In this document: positions 1 through 7,506 of the stretch, piece by piece | How the letters are laid out: every line of letters begins with the position of its first letter | Numbering within the stretch: position 1 is the stretch's first letter | Assembly: GCF_029846235.1 (NCBI RefSeq) | Contig: NZ_JARVWP010000009.1 | Coordinates: 186,001 to 250,000, forward strand | From: Bradyrhizobium sp. CER78 | Lineage (GTDB): Bacteria > Pseudomonadota > Alphaproteobacteria > Rhizobiales > Xanthobacteraceae | DNA length: 64,000 nt | Direction of reading: 5' to 3' | Translations under genes and position numbers: made by a program | Notes under the pieces: generated by a model | The model's database searches: none | Seen by the model: only the letters and a program-made list of their open reading frames with translations | What the model was told of the DNA's origin: nothing

Positions 1-271
1 CTGCCATCTTCTCGGCAACCGACACCGCCTGCTTCGGATCGCAGGCGTCGTCGCCGACTTCCAGTTTCAGCTTCTTGCCGAGCACGCCGCCGGCCGCATT
101 GATGTCGGCAATCGCGAGATCGGCGCCGTTCTTGAACTGCTGGCCGAAGCTCGCCTCCGAGCCGGTCATCGGCCCAACCACGGCAACACTGATATCCTGC
201 GCCATGGCCGCGCTGGACAAAGCCAGGCTTGCGCCAAGCGCAAGACAATATCCTCGAAGTGCAAACTTCAT
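1..271 (-). CDS. ABC transporter periplasmic binding protein, branched-chain amino acid type (N-terminal part)
   Basis: Only the first 90 codons lie in the window; the gene runs off the left edge. The protein starts MKFALRGYCLALGAS with a signal peptide ending near SSAAMAQ. It continues into the Peripla_BP_6 opening (ISVAVVGPMTG, then NAAGGVLGKKLKLEVGDDAC), which is characteristic of LivJ/LivK-like receptors for amino acids, amides or aromatic acids. The ATG at 269-271 follows a purine-rich stretch. A tandem direct-repeat operator lies about 113 bp upstream, so the gene probably belongs to the local AraC regulon. The ligand cannot be told from this part. Confidence 0.85.
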   Translation of the reverse strand, partial: MKFALRGYCLALGASLALSSAAMAQDISVAVVGPMTGSEASFGQQFKNGADLAIADINAAGGVLGKKLKLEVGDDACDPKQAVSVAEKMA

Positions 272-383
272 CACATTCTCCTCGATGGTCTCAAGTCGCC
301 TCAATGCATCGCAATCGACTCAACTCGCCGGCTGCGACGGTCACCGGGGGCTGCCTTGTATGCGCGCGGCGGCCGGCAGGCTC

Positions 384-418
384 GGACAGGGGCGACGGGG
401 GATTGGACATATGCGACA
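384..418 (-). promoter_or_regulatory. AraC-type tandem operator, copy 1
   Basis: On the minus strand two 14-bp repeats read TGTCGCATATGTCC (405-418) and CGTCGCCCCTGTCC (384-397). Their starts are exactly 21 bp apart, two helical turns, as is usual for AraC-family sites. They lie 113 bp upstream of the binding-protein gene that starts at 271 and point towards it. The same arrangement occurs at 2329-2363, 4093-4127 and 5583-5617. The repeat is seen directly; binding by one of the two nearby AraC proteins is inferred. Confidence 0.7.
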
Positions 419-499
419 TCGGCCAACAATGTGAAACACGTTGCCGTGCATTGGTGCTCAAATCGCACCGAGAAGCTGTCTTGTGTGCGTGACAGCACA

Positions 500-1051
500 T
501 CACGGCCGCACCAGCGGCTCGGACTCTTCCGGCTTGACGCCGGCCCCGACCGGCGCGGCGGCCTCGACAGCGCCCTTCAACTCGATCTCGTAGTAGCCGC
601 CGATCTTGATCGCGCCCCATTGCGTCGAGACGGCCAGATTGATGCGTTGTCGCGCCGGCAGATCGGCATCGGTGTGCCGGTGGGCGATGGTGCCCTGAGA
701 CAGCATTTCGATGTGGGACAGCCGAACGCCGTCCGCGTTCCAGAAGTCGAAATTGAGATGCTGCGGCAGCGGACGGCCGAACACGCCCATCTCCTTGAAA
801 GCCAGCTCGACATCGACATGGCCCTGGCCTGCCATGAACGTGTAGTAGTGGCCGCGGACATCATTGGTGATGTTGGCGCGATTGATCCCGGCACCGAGCA
901 CCGTCGGATGATGCGGATCGGTGGACTGTGCCGATGCGGCGCCGGCCAACGCGCCAGCCCAGAGAAGCAGGCAGCGCGCCGGCTCCGCGATCGTCCTGAA
1001 CCCGCAGGCGATCGACGGTTCACCGCACGGGGGACAGGGAGCGCGCTTCAT
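500..1051 (-). CDS. exported protein of unknown function
   Basis: This 183-aa protein has a hydrophobic stretch (ARCLLLWAGALAGAASAQ) about 25-42 residues from the chosen ATG at 1051, so it is probably exported. The mature part is soluble, with motifs such as RGHYYTFMAGQGHVDVELAF and LPQHLNFDFWNADGV, and ends in a Pro/Val-rich tail. I do not recognise a named family. The start overlaps the end of the upstream flavoenzyme gene by 32 bp, so the two are probably co-transcribed and translationally coupled. The role may therefore be linked to that enzyme, but this is only inference. A longer reading frame upstream is ignored because it would lie entirely inside the neighbour. Confidence 0.6.
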   Translation of the reverse strand: MKRAPCPPCGEPSIACGFRTIAEPARCLLLWAGALAGAASAQSTDPHHPTVLGAGINRANITNDVRGHYYTFMAGQGHVDVELAFKEMGVFGRPLPQHLNFDFWNADGVRLSHIEMLSQGTIAHRHTDADLPARQRINLAVSTQWGAIKIGGYYEIELKGAVEAAAPVGAGVKPEESEPLVRP

Positions 1052-2234
1052 CGCGGTCATCCGAGAACAGCAGGGGCGTCGACCGCATGTCCGCGCCGAG
1101 ATACGCCCCGCCAGCCATCTGATAATTGGCCGGCGCCAGAGCGAGGTGCTGGACCGCAGCATGGACGTCACGCACGCAACGCTCGAGCCCGCAGCTCACG
1201 TCGACAGACGCCGAGCCGCCGGCACCGAACATCAGCTCGGTCGCCTGCTTGGCCGTGTTCGCCGCGTGCGTCGATGCCAGCCACAGCTTGGCGCGCTCGG
1301 CAACGCTGAGTGCCTTGCCGGCACTGACCGCCTGCCACGCCTCTCCCAGTGTGCCGTAGAGGAACGCCCGCCCAGAGCCCAGCAAGGCCTCGGCGCGTCC
1401 GAGATCAGCCTGGACCAATGCATCCTCAGCGAGCAGCTTGCGCGAACGCGACGCGATCTTTCGTCCGACGAGCCCGACCAGGATGTCGATCGCGTGGCGG
1501 GCGATGCCGAGCGGCACGGCCGCGAGCGCCGCCCCGAACAGCGCGATGGTCGGAAACGCATAAAGCGGCCCCTGCTCCACCGGCGGCTCGCGAAACGAGA
1601 GCGACCGCGCGGACGGCACGAAAGCATCCGCGATCGCATAGTCATGGCTGCCGGTGCCGCGCAGCCCGATGCTGTGCCAGGTGTCAAGGATCTCGCATTG
1701 CGCGGTCGGAAACAGCATGAAGCGCATCACGGGGGTGCCATCGGGGTGCAAGCGCGGTTGATCGCCGTCGAGGATCCGGCAGTTGCCGATCATCCAGCCG
1801 GAGTGCTGGCAGCCGCTTCCGAGCGGCCAGCGGCCCGTGACGCGATGACCGCCGTCGACGACCGAAGCTGTGCCCATCGGCCGCAGGGCTCCCGCGGTTC
1901 GAACCAGCGGATCACTGCCGTAGATCTCGCGCGCGGCATCCTTGCCAAGATAGCCGCCGAACACGCCATAGATGCCGCCGATGGCCATGCACCATCCCGC
2001 GGCACCGTCGGCGCGCGAGATCTCCTCGACCACCCGAACAAGGGTCATCGGGTCCGCCTCCTCGCCGCCGATGGCGCGCGGAATCCAGAGCCGGAAGAGG
2101 CCCGCCTGCGCCATCGCCTCGATCAGCGGGACAGCCAGCCGCCGCGATCGCTCACTCTCCTGGGCGGATGCCTGAACCAGCGGCGCGAGCGCCGCGGCAG
2201 CATCGACGAAGGATGATCGGATGGTGTCAGTCAT
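1020..2234 (-). CDS. acyl-CoA-dehydrogenase-fold flavoprotein (probable group D flavin-dependent monooxygenase)
   Basis: The 404-aa protein begins MTDTIRSSFVDAAAALAPLV. The N-terminal helical domain has the GLFRLWIPRAIGGEEADP motif typical of acyl-CoA-dehydrogenase-like hydroxylases (HsaA, HpaB/C-like, DszC-like). Next come the beta domain (GTGSHDYAIADAFVP) and a C-terminal four-helix bundle with the cofactor-facing ELMFGAGGSASVD. Enzymes of this type use reduced flavin supplied by a separate reductase to hydroxylate or desulfurise substrates; no reductase is visible nearby. The ATG at 2234 was chosen because the frame upstream reads non-protein-like through a G-tract and the operator. It is the first gene of a two-gene unit with the exported protein. 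The substrate is unknown. Confidence 0.75.
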   Translation of the reverse strand: MTDTIRSSFVDAAAALAPLVQASAQESERSRRLAVPLIEAMAQAGLFRLWIPRAIGGEEADPMTLVRVVEEISRADGAAGWCMAIGGIYGVFGGYLGKDAAREIYGSDPLVRTAGALRPMGTASVVDGGHRVTGRWPLGSGCQHSGWMIGNCRILDGDQPRLHPDGTPVMRFMLFPTAQCEILDTWHSIGLRGTGSHDYAIADAFVPSARSLSFREPPVEQGPLYAFPTIALFGAALAAVPLGIARHAIDILVGLVGRKIASRSRKLLAEDALVQADLGRAEALLGSGRAFLYGTLGEAWQAVSAGKALSVAERAKLWLASTHAANTAKQATELMFGAGGSASVDVSCGLERCVRDVHAAVQHLALAPANYQMAGGAYLGADMRSTPLLFSDDRDEARSLSPVR

Positions 2235-2285
2235 GGCTGCCTCGCTGCATCGCTGTCGATCAATCGCCCCCGCAAAGTGATCCGC

Positions 2286-2295
2286 GGGGGGGGGG
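2286..2295. repeat. homopolymeric G10 tract in leader
   Basis: A run of ten G residues on the plus strand (C10 in the sense of the flavoenzyme gene) lies about 52 bp upstream of the start at 2234, between the gene and its operator. Tracts of this length can slip during replication and alter promoter or leader spacing. No effect can be proven from one sequence. Confidence 0.6.
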
Positions 2296-2328
2296 CCGCC
2301 TTTTAGTCGCCCCGGCGATGCAAGGCTC

Positions 2329-2363
2329 GGACGGACGCGACGGCGATTGGGACGCATGCGACA
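2329..2363 (-). promoter_or_regulatory. AraC-type tandem operator, copy 2
   Basis: The minus-strand repeats TGTCGCATGCGTCC (2350-2363) and CGTCGCGTCCGTCC (2329-2342) are spaced 21 bp start to start. The proximal repeat is 95 bp upstream of the flavoenzyme start codon. The arrangement matches copies 1, 3 and 4. Confidence 0.7.
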
Positions 2364-2406
2364 TCACACAACATTGTTCGCCTTCATTGCGTGCTGCTCG
2401 CCTGCG

Positions 2407-3420
2407 CTAATTCGGATTCGGCACGAAAATGACGATCTTCAGATCTCGCGACGGCGTGAAGTTCGCGTGCCGGACTTCGAAGCGGGTCAGTCCGGTCTTC
2501 TTGACACCTTCTGCGCAGAAGCTGACGAAATTACTTGGCTCGCCCTTGTCGACGGTAAGGTGAAAGTCGCCGATCGGCGCCGCCCAGTTCGCACCGGTCG
2601 AGAGCACGTACGCAATCGACCGTTCACTGAACGGCGGATAGGGAGCGCGCCTCGTCGCACGCGCGCGCTCAAGGCTGCGGATCAGGTCGTCGTCGATGCA
2701 GTATGACGCGAGAAACGCGGGCGCTTCCGGATTGCTGCGCCAGTTATCGGCGCCGATGATCGTTTGCACGGAGCCGCCGACGCTCGGACGATAGGTCTGC
2801 TCGAAGGTGATTTCCCGGCCGGCAGGGAAGGTCTGCGTCCAGGTATAGGCCGAGCGCAACGTCCAGGTCGGCAACAGATGATCCTGCATCGGGCCACCAC
2901 AGCCATAGGTCTCGATCGCGCCGACACCGAGCTTGACGAGCTCGGGCCAGTTCGATTTCGGCACTTTGTCGAGCAGCTCGCCGGCGGGCCCCCTGATCGG
3001 CATCAGCGGAATGCCGAGCTTGCGCAGCAGCGCCGTCTGGTCCGCATCGTTCGCGAGCGCCGTCTGCTCGAGATGCGGCGAGGCCGCCTTGCCGTCGACC
3101 GTGACGTGGAAGTCGAAGATGTTTTCGGGATCGTCGGTCGGCAGGCCAATATTCTCGTCGCTCTCCTTGCCGGCGATGTCGGGCATCGGGAACGCGATCA
3201 GGATCGTCTTGTCGGCGGCCGAGGCGTTGAAGAACCGGTAGACGATCCGGATCTGCTGCTCGGAGATGAACAGATCCTCGGAGCGCATCACGATGTCGGG
3301 GTCCTGCTTGAAGCGAAGTCCGCCGGTTTCCAGCGCAGCGGACGTGTCGTTGGCCAGCGCGCACCAGGGCATCAGCCCGGCAAGCAGGACTAGAAAAGCC
3401 CCTTTGGCTATCGGAGGCAT
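2407..3420 (-). CDS. DUF4424-family exported protein
   Basis: The 337-aa product starts MPPIAKGAFLVLLAGLMPWC and has a clear signal peptide ending near ALAND. The body resembles DUF4424 proteins: an early LRFKQDPDIVMRSEDLFIS segment with YRFFNASAADKTILIAFPMP, then CGGPMQDHLLPTWTLRS, and a C-terminal YPPFSERSIAYVLSTGANW segment. The family is secreted or periplasmic and its function is unknown. The ATG at 3420 is preferred over the one at 3426 because the GAAGGA ribosome site sits seven bases before it. The gene lies 43 bp downstream of another small exported protein, so the two probably form an operon under the operator at 4093-4127. Confidence 0.75.
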   Translation of the reverse strand: MPPIAKGAFLVLLAGLMPWCALANDTSAALETGGLRFKQDPDIVMRSEDLFISEQQIRIVYRFFNASAADKTILIAFPMPDIAGKESDENIGLPTDDPENIFDFHVTVDGKAASPHLEQTALANDADQTALLRKLGIPLMPIRGPAGELLDKVPKSNWPELVKLGVGAIETYGCGGPMQDHLLPTWTLRSAYTWTQTFPAGREITFEQTYRPSVGGSVQTIIGADNWRSNPEAPAFLASYCIDDDLIRSLERARATRRAPYPPFSERSIAYVLSTGANWAAPIGDFHLTVDKGEPSNFVSFCAEGVKKTGLTRFEVRHANFTPSRDLKIVIFVPNPN

Positions 3421-3463
3421 GGTCATTCCTTCTCTCTTGATTGAGGGAGCAAACTCGCGGCAG

Positions 3464-3904
3464 TCAGTCGCATCCGTCCTTGACCGGGAAGAAATCCGAG
3501 ACGTCGACGTACGTCGTCTCGATCGGCAGCACGACCCAACTGTCCATCTCGAGATGACCGCAAAGCTTTACGACAGCGATCGATTTCCGGCCCTGCCAGG
3601 CCGTCACCATGAATCCGATCGGGACGGCACTGCGCTCGAAAACATGCAGCTTGGCAATACCGGCGGTAGCGCCGGCCGCAAGCGAGATCGTGATTTCGCC
3701 GGCGCTGGTGCCACCAGGCCGGATCGGCGATTGCCGCGCTGGTCCAAACGAGAGTTCGCTCCCTGCTGAGACCGCGACGGTCTGCTGGAATCCGTTTTCG
3801 ATCCTGAGCACAGGTTTCGCACCCGCGGCCTCGGTGGCGATCGGCGCTATTCCCGCTAGAAGGCAGAACATCACTGATGCTGATCGAACGAACGAAACCG
3901 ACAT
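3464..3904 (-). CDS. small exported protein of unknown function
   Basis: This 146-aa protein has a hydrophobic N-terminus (ASVMFCLLAGIAPIATEAAG) that looks like a signal peptide. The mature part is beta-rich (KPVLRIENGFQQTVAVSAG, then GEITISLAAGATAGIAKLHV) and has two cysteines, one near the C-terminus (KDGCD), which could pair. No family is recognised. It is the promoter-proximal gene of a unit with the DUF4424 gene, and the two may act together in the envelope. The gene start is 189 bp from the nearest operator repeat, farther than in the other copies. Confidence 0.6.
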   Translation of the reverse strand: MSVSFVRSASVMFCLLAGIAPIATEAAGAKPVLRIENGFQQTVAVSAGSELSFGPARQSPIRPGGTSAGEITISLAAGATAGIAKLHVFERSAVPIGFMVTAWQGRKSIAVVKLCGHLEMDSWVVLPIETTYVDVSDFFPVKDGCD

Positions 3905-4092
3905 GAGCGCAATCCTACCTCAATGAGTGCGCGCAAAGCCGAACCGGTTCGCTGCGTCGTGATGTTTCTCCGAATCCAGTATCGATGCACGCGCACGCGC
4001 GCCGTCGCTGCGAACGATATCGAATGGCAAGTACTCTTCCTGTCGCGATCAGACGGAAGTTACCTTTTATGTGCTTCGCGGATGTGCGGCAC

Positions 4093-4127
4093 GGACCGAT
4101 GCGACACTGATTTGGACATATGCGACA
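4093..4127 (-). promoter_or_regulatory. AraC-type tandem operator, copy 3
   Basis: This is the best-matched pair of the set. TGTCGCATATGTCC (4114-4127) and TGTCGCATCGGTCC (4093-4106) on the minus strand are 21 bp apart, and the first is identical to the distal repeat of copy 1. It points towards the gene starting at 3904 and also lies about 73 bp before the plus-strand gene at 4200. Confidence 0.75.
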
Positions 4128-4199
4128 TCGGTCCACGACTTGAATCGAATTTGTCTCCGCCTGTATCGTCGACGACGTTCATAGGGATGGACAAGCAGC

Positions 4200-4487
4200 A
4201 TGCGCGGATCATATCGGCGGATATTCCGATCGCTCCTGTTGATCGGATCAGCATTGATCGTGATGGCGGCTTCGACGCCCGCATCCGAAGTCGCGATCCG
4301 TTGGGACGCTAAAAATGCCTACCGCAAATGCGCCGGCGCGATCGACGGCACGATCGCCTGGCCGTCCGAACCAAAGGCGGCATGCGTCGCCATGCTGATG
4401 TGCGCGAATGAGAGCCCGCTGTCCGCGGAGCGTAATCAGCGATTGATCGAACAGATTCGGCGGGTGCCGGGCTGCGGCGAGCCGTAG
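4200..4487 (+). CDS. small exported cysteine-containing protein
   Basis: The 95-aa product has a basic N-terminus and a hydrophobic core (RSLLLIGSALIVMAAS), so it is probably exported or lipid-anchored, with cleavage near TPASE. The short mature part has four cysteines (KCAGAI, ACVAMLMCAN, PGCGEP) that could form two disulfides. I recognise no family. It sits alone between the operator at 4093-4127 and the converging AraC gene. The ribosome site is modest (AGGGATGG about 12 bases upstream), so expression and start are moderately supported. Confidence 0.5.
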   Translation: MRGSYRRIFRSLLLIGSALIVMAASTPASEVAIRWDAKNAYRKCAGAIDGTIAWPSEPKAACVAMLMCANESPLSAERNQRLIEQIRRVPGCGEP

Positions 4488-4519
4488 ACAGCGGCCGCAG
4501 CCCCAAGGCGCGCGTTCCG

Positions 4520-5494
4520 TCAGATGCGGCGCGGCGCGGTGCGAATGTCCGATGGCGTCGTACCGTAGCGCCGGCGAAACGTGCGGTTAAAGTAGGACAA
4601 GTCGCCGAACCCTGCCTCAAACGCAATGGTGCTGATGCTGCGGCCATTGCTGCGCGGATCGCTCAGCAAGCTATGCGCGCGCACCAGCCGCCGGTCGAGC
4701 ACAAATTCCGAAAATGTCGTCCCTTCGTCGGCAAACAGCCGCTGAATTTGGCGTGGCGTGATCTTCTGGCGCCTCGCCACGGCGGTCAGGCTGAGGCTGT
4801 ATTCCCCGATCCTCTCGCCGACGTCAGCCTTGACCGCGGCCAGCCGCGCAGCAGCAAGGCCGCGCCCTTCTGCAACCACCTCCCCGTCCCTGGACGCGCC
4901 GATCACCAGCGCCGCAAGGTCGATCACATGGCTGACGACGAGATGTTGCAGCTCCGCGCTCGCCGATCGATAAAGATCGTCGATATCCCGGACATAGTGG
5001 GTCAGCAATCGCAGCGCTTCGCTCGAGGGCGGCAGCGGACGCATCAGCGCGTCCTCGGGATTGGGCACCAGTGGTATCAGCGCCTTGCGCGGCAGTCGCA
5101 GGCTGATGAGGCGTGACGGCGAGGGGTAGGTCATCGTCGCCGTCTCTGCGGTCGCCATCAGAATTGCCTCTCCGGTGCCGATTGCCTGCTCCCGACCGCG
5201 GTGCGACACCAGCCGATTGCCACTGGCGCCGATCACCATCAACAAATCGTCACAGCCATCGAGCAGTTCGCGCGTGCGCTCGACCCGCAGGTTGGCGAAC
5301 GTCCAGAATCCGATCCCGAGCCCGTGCAGCGCAAACACTCTGGCATCGCTATAGTAAGGGCTGTCGATCAATGGCGCCGGATCGAGCTTCACCATCATGC
5401 GCCCGATCCGCTCGCGAAAAATTGCCAATCGCTCGCGCTCCGCCCAATCCGCGGTCGAGTAGCGAAAATCCGAGACATCCGGCGCGTTTGGCAT
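4520..5494 (-). CDS. AraC-family transcriptional regulator 1
   Basis: The 324-aa protein starts MPNAPDVSDFRYSTADWAER. Residues about 1-200 match the AraC_binding_2 type sensor domain found in FeaR/XylS-like regulators (IFRERIGRMMVKLDP, then DDLLMVIGASGNRL). Residues about 220-320 form the double helix-turn-helix with the hallmark GFGDLSYFNRTFRRRYGTTP. It is a clear paralogue of the regulator at 6134-7114. The ATG at 5494 was chosen because homology to the paralogue begins there (FRYSTADW against FRFSTAHF). A divergent operator copy lies about 90 bp upstream, suggesting autoregulation together with control of the neighbouring membrane protein. Confidence 0.85.
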   Translation of the reverse strand: MPNAPDVSDFRYSTADWAERERLAIFRERIGRMMVKLDPAPLIDSPYYSDARVFALHGLGIGFWTFANLRVERTRELLDGCDDLLMVIGASGNRLVSHRGREQAIGTGEAILMATAETATMTYPSPSRLISLRLPRKALIPLVPNPEDALMRPLPPSSEALRLLTHYVRDIDDLYRSASAELQHLVVSHVIDLAALVIGASRDGEVVAEGRGLAAARLAAVKADVGERIGEYSLSLTAVARRQKITPRQIQRLFADEGTTFSEFVLDRRLVRAHSLLSDPRSNGRSISTIAFEAGFGDLSYFNRTFRRRYGTTPSDIRTAPRRI

Positions 5495-5582
5495 CACCGG
5501 CTCTTTTGGTGCGGTGGCGTCGCGCCCGCGATCTGCGGCTGATTTGTGGCAGCTCCGCAACGCCCGGCTCGATTGTGCACGA

Positions 5583-5617
5583 TGTCGTCTCCGTCCAAAT
5601 GCATGTCGCATCAGTCC
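5583..5617 (+). promoter_or_regulatory. AraC-type tandem operator, copy 4
   Basis: On the plus strand TGTCGTCTCCGTCC (5583-5596) and TGTCGCATCAGTCC (5604-5617) are 21 bp apart. Unlike copies 1-3 this pair points right, towards the membrane-protein gene at 5694, 77 bp away. It is also in the divergent promoter region of AraC regulator 1. Confidence 0.7.
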
Positions 5618-5693
5618 ATGCGTCGCGTTTCCCAGATGCCTTAAGGATCGGCCGGCAGGTGACCAAGGACCTGCGGCTTAGGAATTTTCGGAA

Positions 5694-6137
5694 ATGGGAC
5701 AAGGGATGGCATCGAGTTCACCAACTGCAGGAGCAATGCTCGCATCGAACCTCTTGCGTGTCAGCGTCGTCCTCTTTCTCGTCGGGCTTGGCCTTGGCAT
5801 CGGCATGGGTGTGGCCCAGGATTTCACGCTGGCGCCGGCCCACGCGCATCTCAATCTGCTCGGATTCGTCGCATTGTTCCTTGCCGGGCTTTACTACCAT
5901 GCGTTTCCCGCCGCGGCCACCGGTCCGCTCGCCAGGATACAGGCCTGGCTCTCCGTGATCGGTGCCGTCATCTTTCCGATCGGAATTGCGGCGATCCGGA
6001 TCGGTGGCCCGGCTTACGAGCCGGTCGTCGTTGTTGGTTCGCTCATCGTGTTCGTGGGAGCTGCCCTGTTTGCCTTGATCGTTTTCCGCGGCGGAGCACG
6101 ACGCGATGGGTTGGAATCGAAGATCGATATCGGCTAG
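5694..6137 (+). CDS. small integral membrane protein, possibly haem-copper-oxidase-subunit-like
   Basis: The 147-aa protein has four predicted membrane segments, at about residues 18-40, 50-70, 82-104 and 112-134. The second begins with the motif APAHAHLNLLGFVALFLAGL, where the histidines recall the haem-ligand helix of cytochrome oxidase or NorB-like subunits. Relatives are, from memory, sometimes annotated as cytochrome oxidase-like, but the protein is far too short to be a full subunit I. Starts at 5694, 5706 and 5736 are all possible, and none has an ideal ribosome site. The gene follows operator copy 4 and is 3'-overlapped by AraC regulator 2 on the other strand. Confidence 0.65.
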   Translation: MGQGMASSSPTAGAMLASNLLRVSVVLFLVGLGLGIGMGVAQDFTLAPAHAHLNLLGFVALFLAGLYYHAFPAAATGPLARIQAWLSVIGAVIFPIGIAAIRIGGPAYEPVVVVGSLIVFVGAALFALIVFRGGARRDGLESKIDIG

Positions 6138-7114
6138 CGCATTCGCGGCGCCGCGCGAATATCCGATGGCGTCGCGCCGTAATGCCGGCGGAAGGTGCGG
6201 TTGAAGTAGGAGAGATCGCCGAACCCGACCTCGAACGCAATCGTGCCGATGGTGCTGCCGCTGTGGCGTGGATCGGTCAGCAGATGATGCGCGCGCGCCA
6301 GGCGCTGACCGAGCACGAATTCCGAGAAGGTCGAACCTGCGCTTTCGAACAGCCTCTGGATATGGCGCGGCGTGAGTTTCAGCCGGGCAGCCACTGCGGA
6401 CAAAGTGAGATCGCCGTAGCTGAGATTGTCATTGATGTCGGCCTTGACCGCGGCAAGTCGCGCGGCAGCCAGCCCGCCGTCTTGGGCGGCAACCGCGGCA
6501 TCCCGGTTCGCACCGATGATCAGCGCGCCGAGATCGACCAGATGCTTGACGACGGCGCTGCGCAGCTCGGGCGTCGCCAGCTGGTAGCTGTCGTCGAGCT
6601 CCCTGATATAGAGCGCGAGCAGGCGCATGGCCTCGGTATTCGCCGGCAACGGACGGATCAACATGTCTTCGGGATCGTGAACCAGCGATGCGAGCGCCTT
6701 GCGCGGCAGCCTGAGGCCGACGAAGCGGCTCGGCGCCACCGGGACCACCATGTTGCCGGCCTCCGCGCTCGACTGCAGCACGGCCTGCCCCGGGCTGAGC
6801 TCGATGTCGCGGCCGCGCTGCGACGCGCGAACGTTGCCGCTCGTGATGATCGTCAGCACCAGGTCGTCGGTGCCGTCGAGCAGTTCGCGCGGTCTTGCTA
6901 TCTTGAGATTGCTGCACGCCCAGGATCCGATGCCGAGCCCGGACAATTCGCGCACATTCGCTTCCGCATGAAACGCGCCGTCGTCGAGCGGCTCGGGATC
7001 GAGCTTGACGATCATCCGCCCGATCTGCTCGCGAAAGATCGGCAAGCGATCTCGCTCGCCGAAATGCGCGGTCGAGAATCGAAACCCTGTAATATCGCCC
7101 GACTGCATGGTCAT
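6134..7114 (-). CDS. AraC-family transcriptional regulator 2
   Basis: The 326-aa protein starts MTMQSGDITGFRFSTAHFGE. Like its paralogue at 4520-5494 it has an N-terminal sensor domain (PIFREQIGRMIVKLDPEPL, then DDLVLTIITSGNVRASQRGR). A C-terminal AraC double helix-turn-helix follows (LTLSAVAARLKLTPRHIQRL, then FGDLSYFNRTFRRHYGATP). The two genes even share a leader block at the same distance from their starts (plus-strand 7152-7168 and 5534-5550). Its stop codon overlaps the membrane-protein gene by four bases, tail to tail. It is a candidate for binding the 21-bp-spaced operators, with the paralogue as the alternative. Confidence 0.85.
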   Translation of the reverse strand: MTMQSGDITGFRFSTAHFGERDRLPIFREQIGRMIVKLDPEPLDDGAFHAEANVRELSGLGIGSWACSNLKIARPRELLDGTDDLVLTIITSGNVRASQRGRDIELSPGQAVLQSSAEAGNMVVPVAPSRFVGLRLPRKALASLVHDPEDMLIRPLPANTEAMRLLALYIRELDDSYQLATPELRSAVVKHLVDLGALIIGANRDAAVAAQDGGLAAARLAAVKADINDNLSYGDLTLSAVAARLKLTPRHIQRLFESAGSTFSEFVLGQRLARAHHLLTDPRHSGSTIGTIAFEVGFGDLSYFNRTFRRHYGATPSDIRAAPRMR

Positions 7115-7506
7115 AGGCTCGCCCTCGTGGCGGCGGAGGTCGCCGTTGATATGCGGCTGATTTGTGGCGGCGCATACCGCGGCATGGGGGCCATGCAGCG
7201 CGGCTGCGAACGTGAACCTTTCACGGGTTCCGCCGATGCCTCGGTCTGACAAGTGTCAAGCGTCCGCGCATAAGCATCGCAAATACGAGGGTCCGGCGCG
7301 GCGCGCGAAATTTGCTCCGATCTCGATGGCTTTGTCGCGCCCGAATTCGCGGCCGGGACTAAGATCGTCCTCGCTCCGATAAGCTCGGAGACGGCCGTCC
7401 GCATTGGGGCAGGCATAATTTATAATTGACTGACCGGACGGTCAATAGTAATCCGATCGCAGGTCATACGACCTCGGTCGTCAGAAGCCGAGAATGGGAG
7501 GTAATC
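7115..7506. other. divergent regulatory region between AraC regulator 2 and paaG
   Basis: This stretch of 392 bp has no convincing gene. It holds the leader of the AraC gene (shared block at 7152-7168), a TetR-type palindrome at 7425-7446, and the paaG ribosome site (GGGAGG just before 7507). Confidence 0.6.
7425..7446. promoter_or_regulatory. TetR/PaaR-type palindromic operator before paaG
   Basis: The 22-bp imperfect palindrome has outer arms ATTGAC and GTCAAT around a CCGG centre. The left half is ATTGACTGACC and the right half is GGACGGTCAAT. A related site lies before the TetR gene at 11597-11618. Its place 60 bp upstream of paaG and the nearby TetR gene suggest control by phenylacetyl-CoA-responsive repression, as is known for PaaR regulators. 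Binding is inferred. Confidence 0.65.

Noticed and set aside
384..4127. Repeated short motifs considered as a CRISPR array or mobile repeat
   Set aside because: The repeats come as isolated pairs with fixed 21-bp spacing before genes, kilobases apart, which fits operators and not an array.
7307..7429. Plus-strand reading that gives a protein-like stretch (DLDGFVAPEFAAGTKIVLAP)
   Set aside because: It is short, has no start with a ribosome site, overlaps the operator before paaG and I could not place it in any family. It may be chance.
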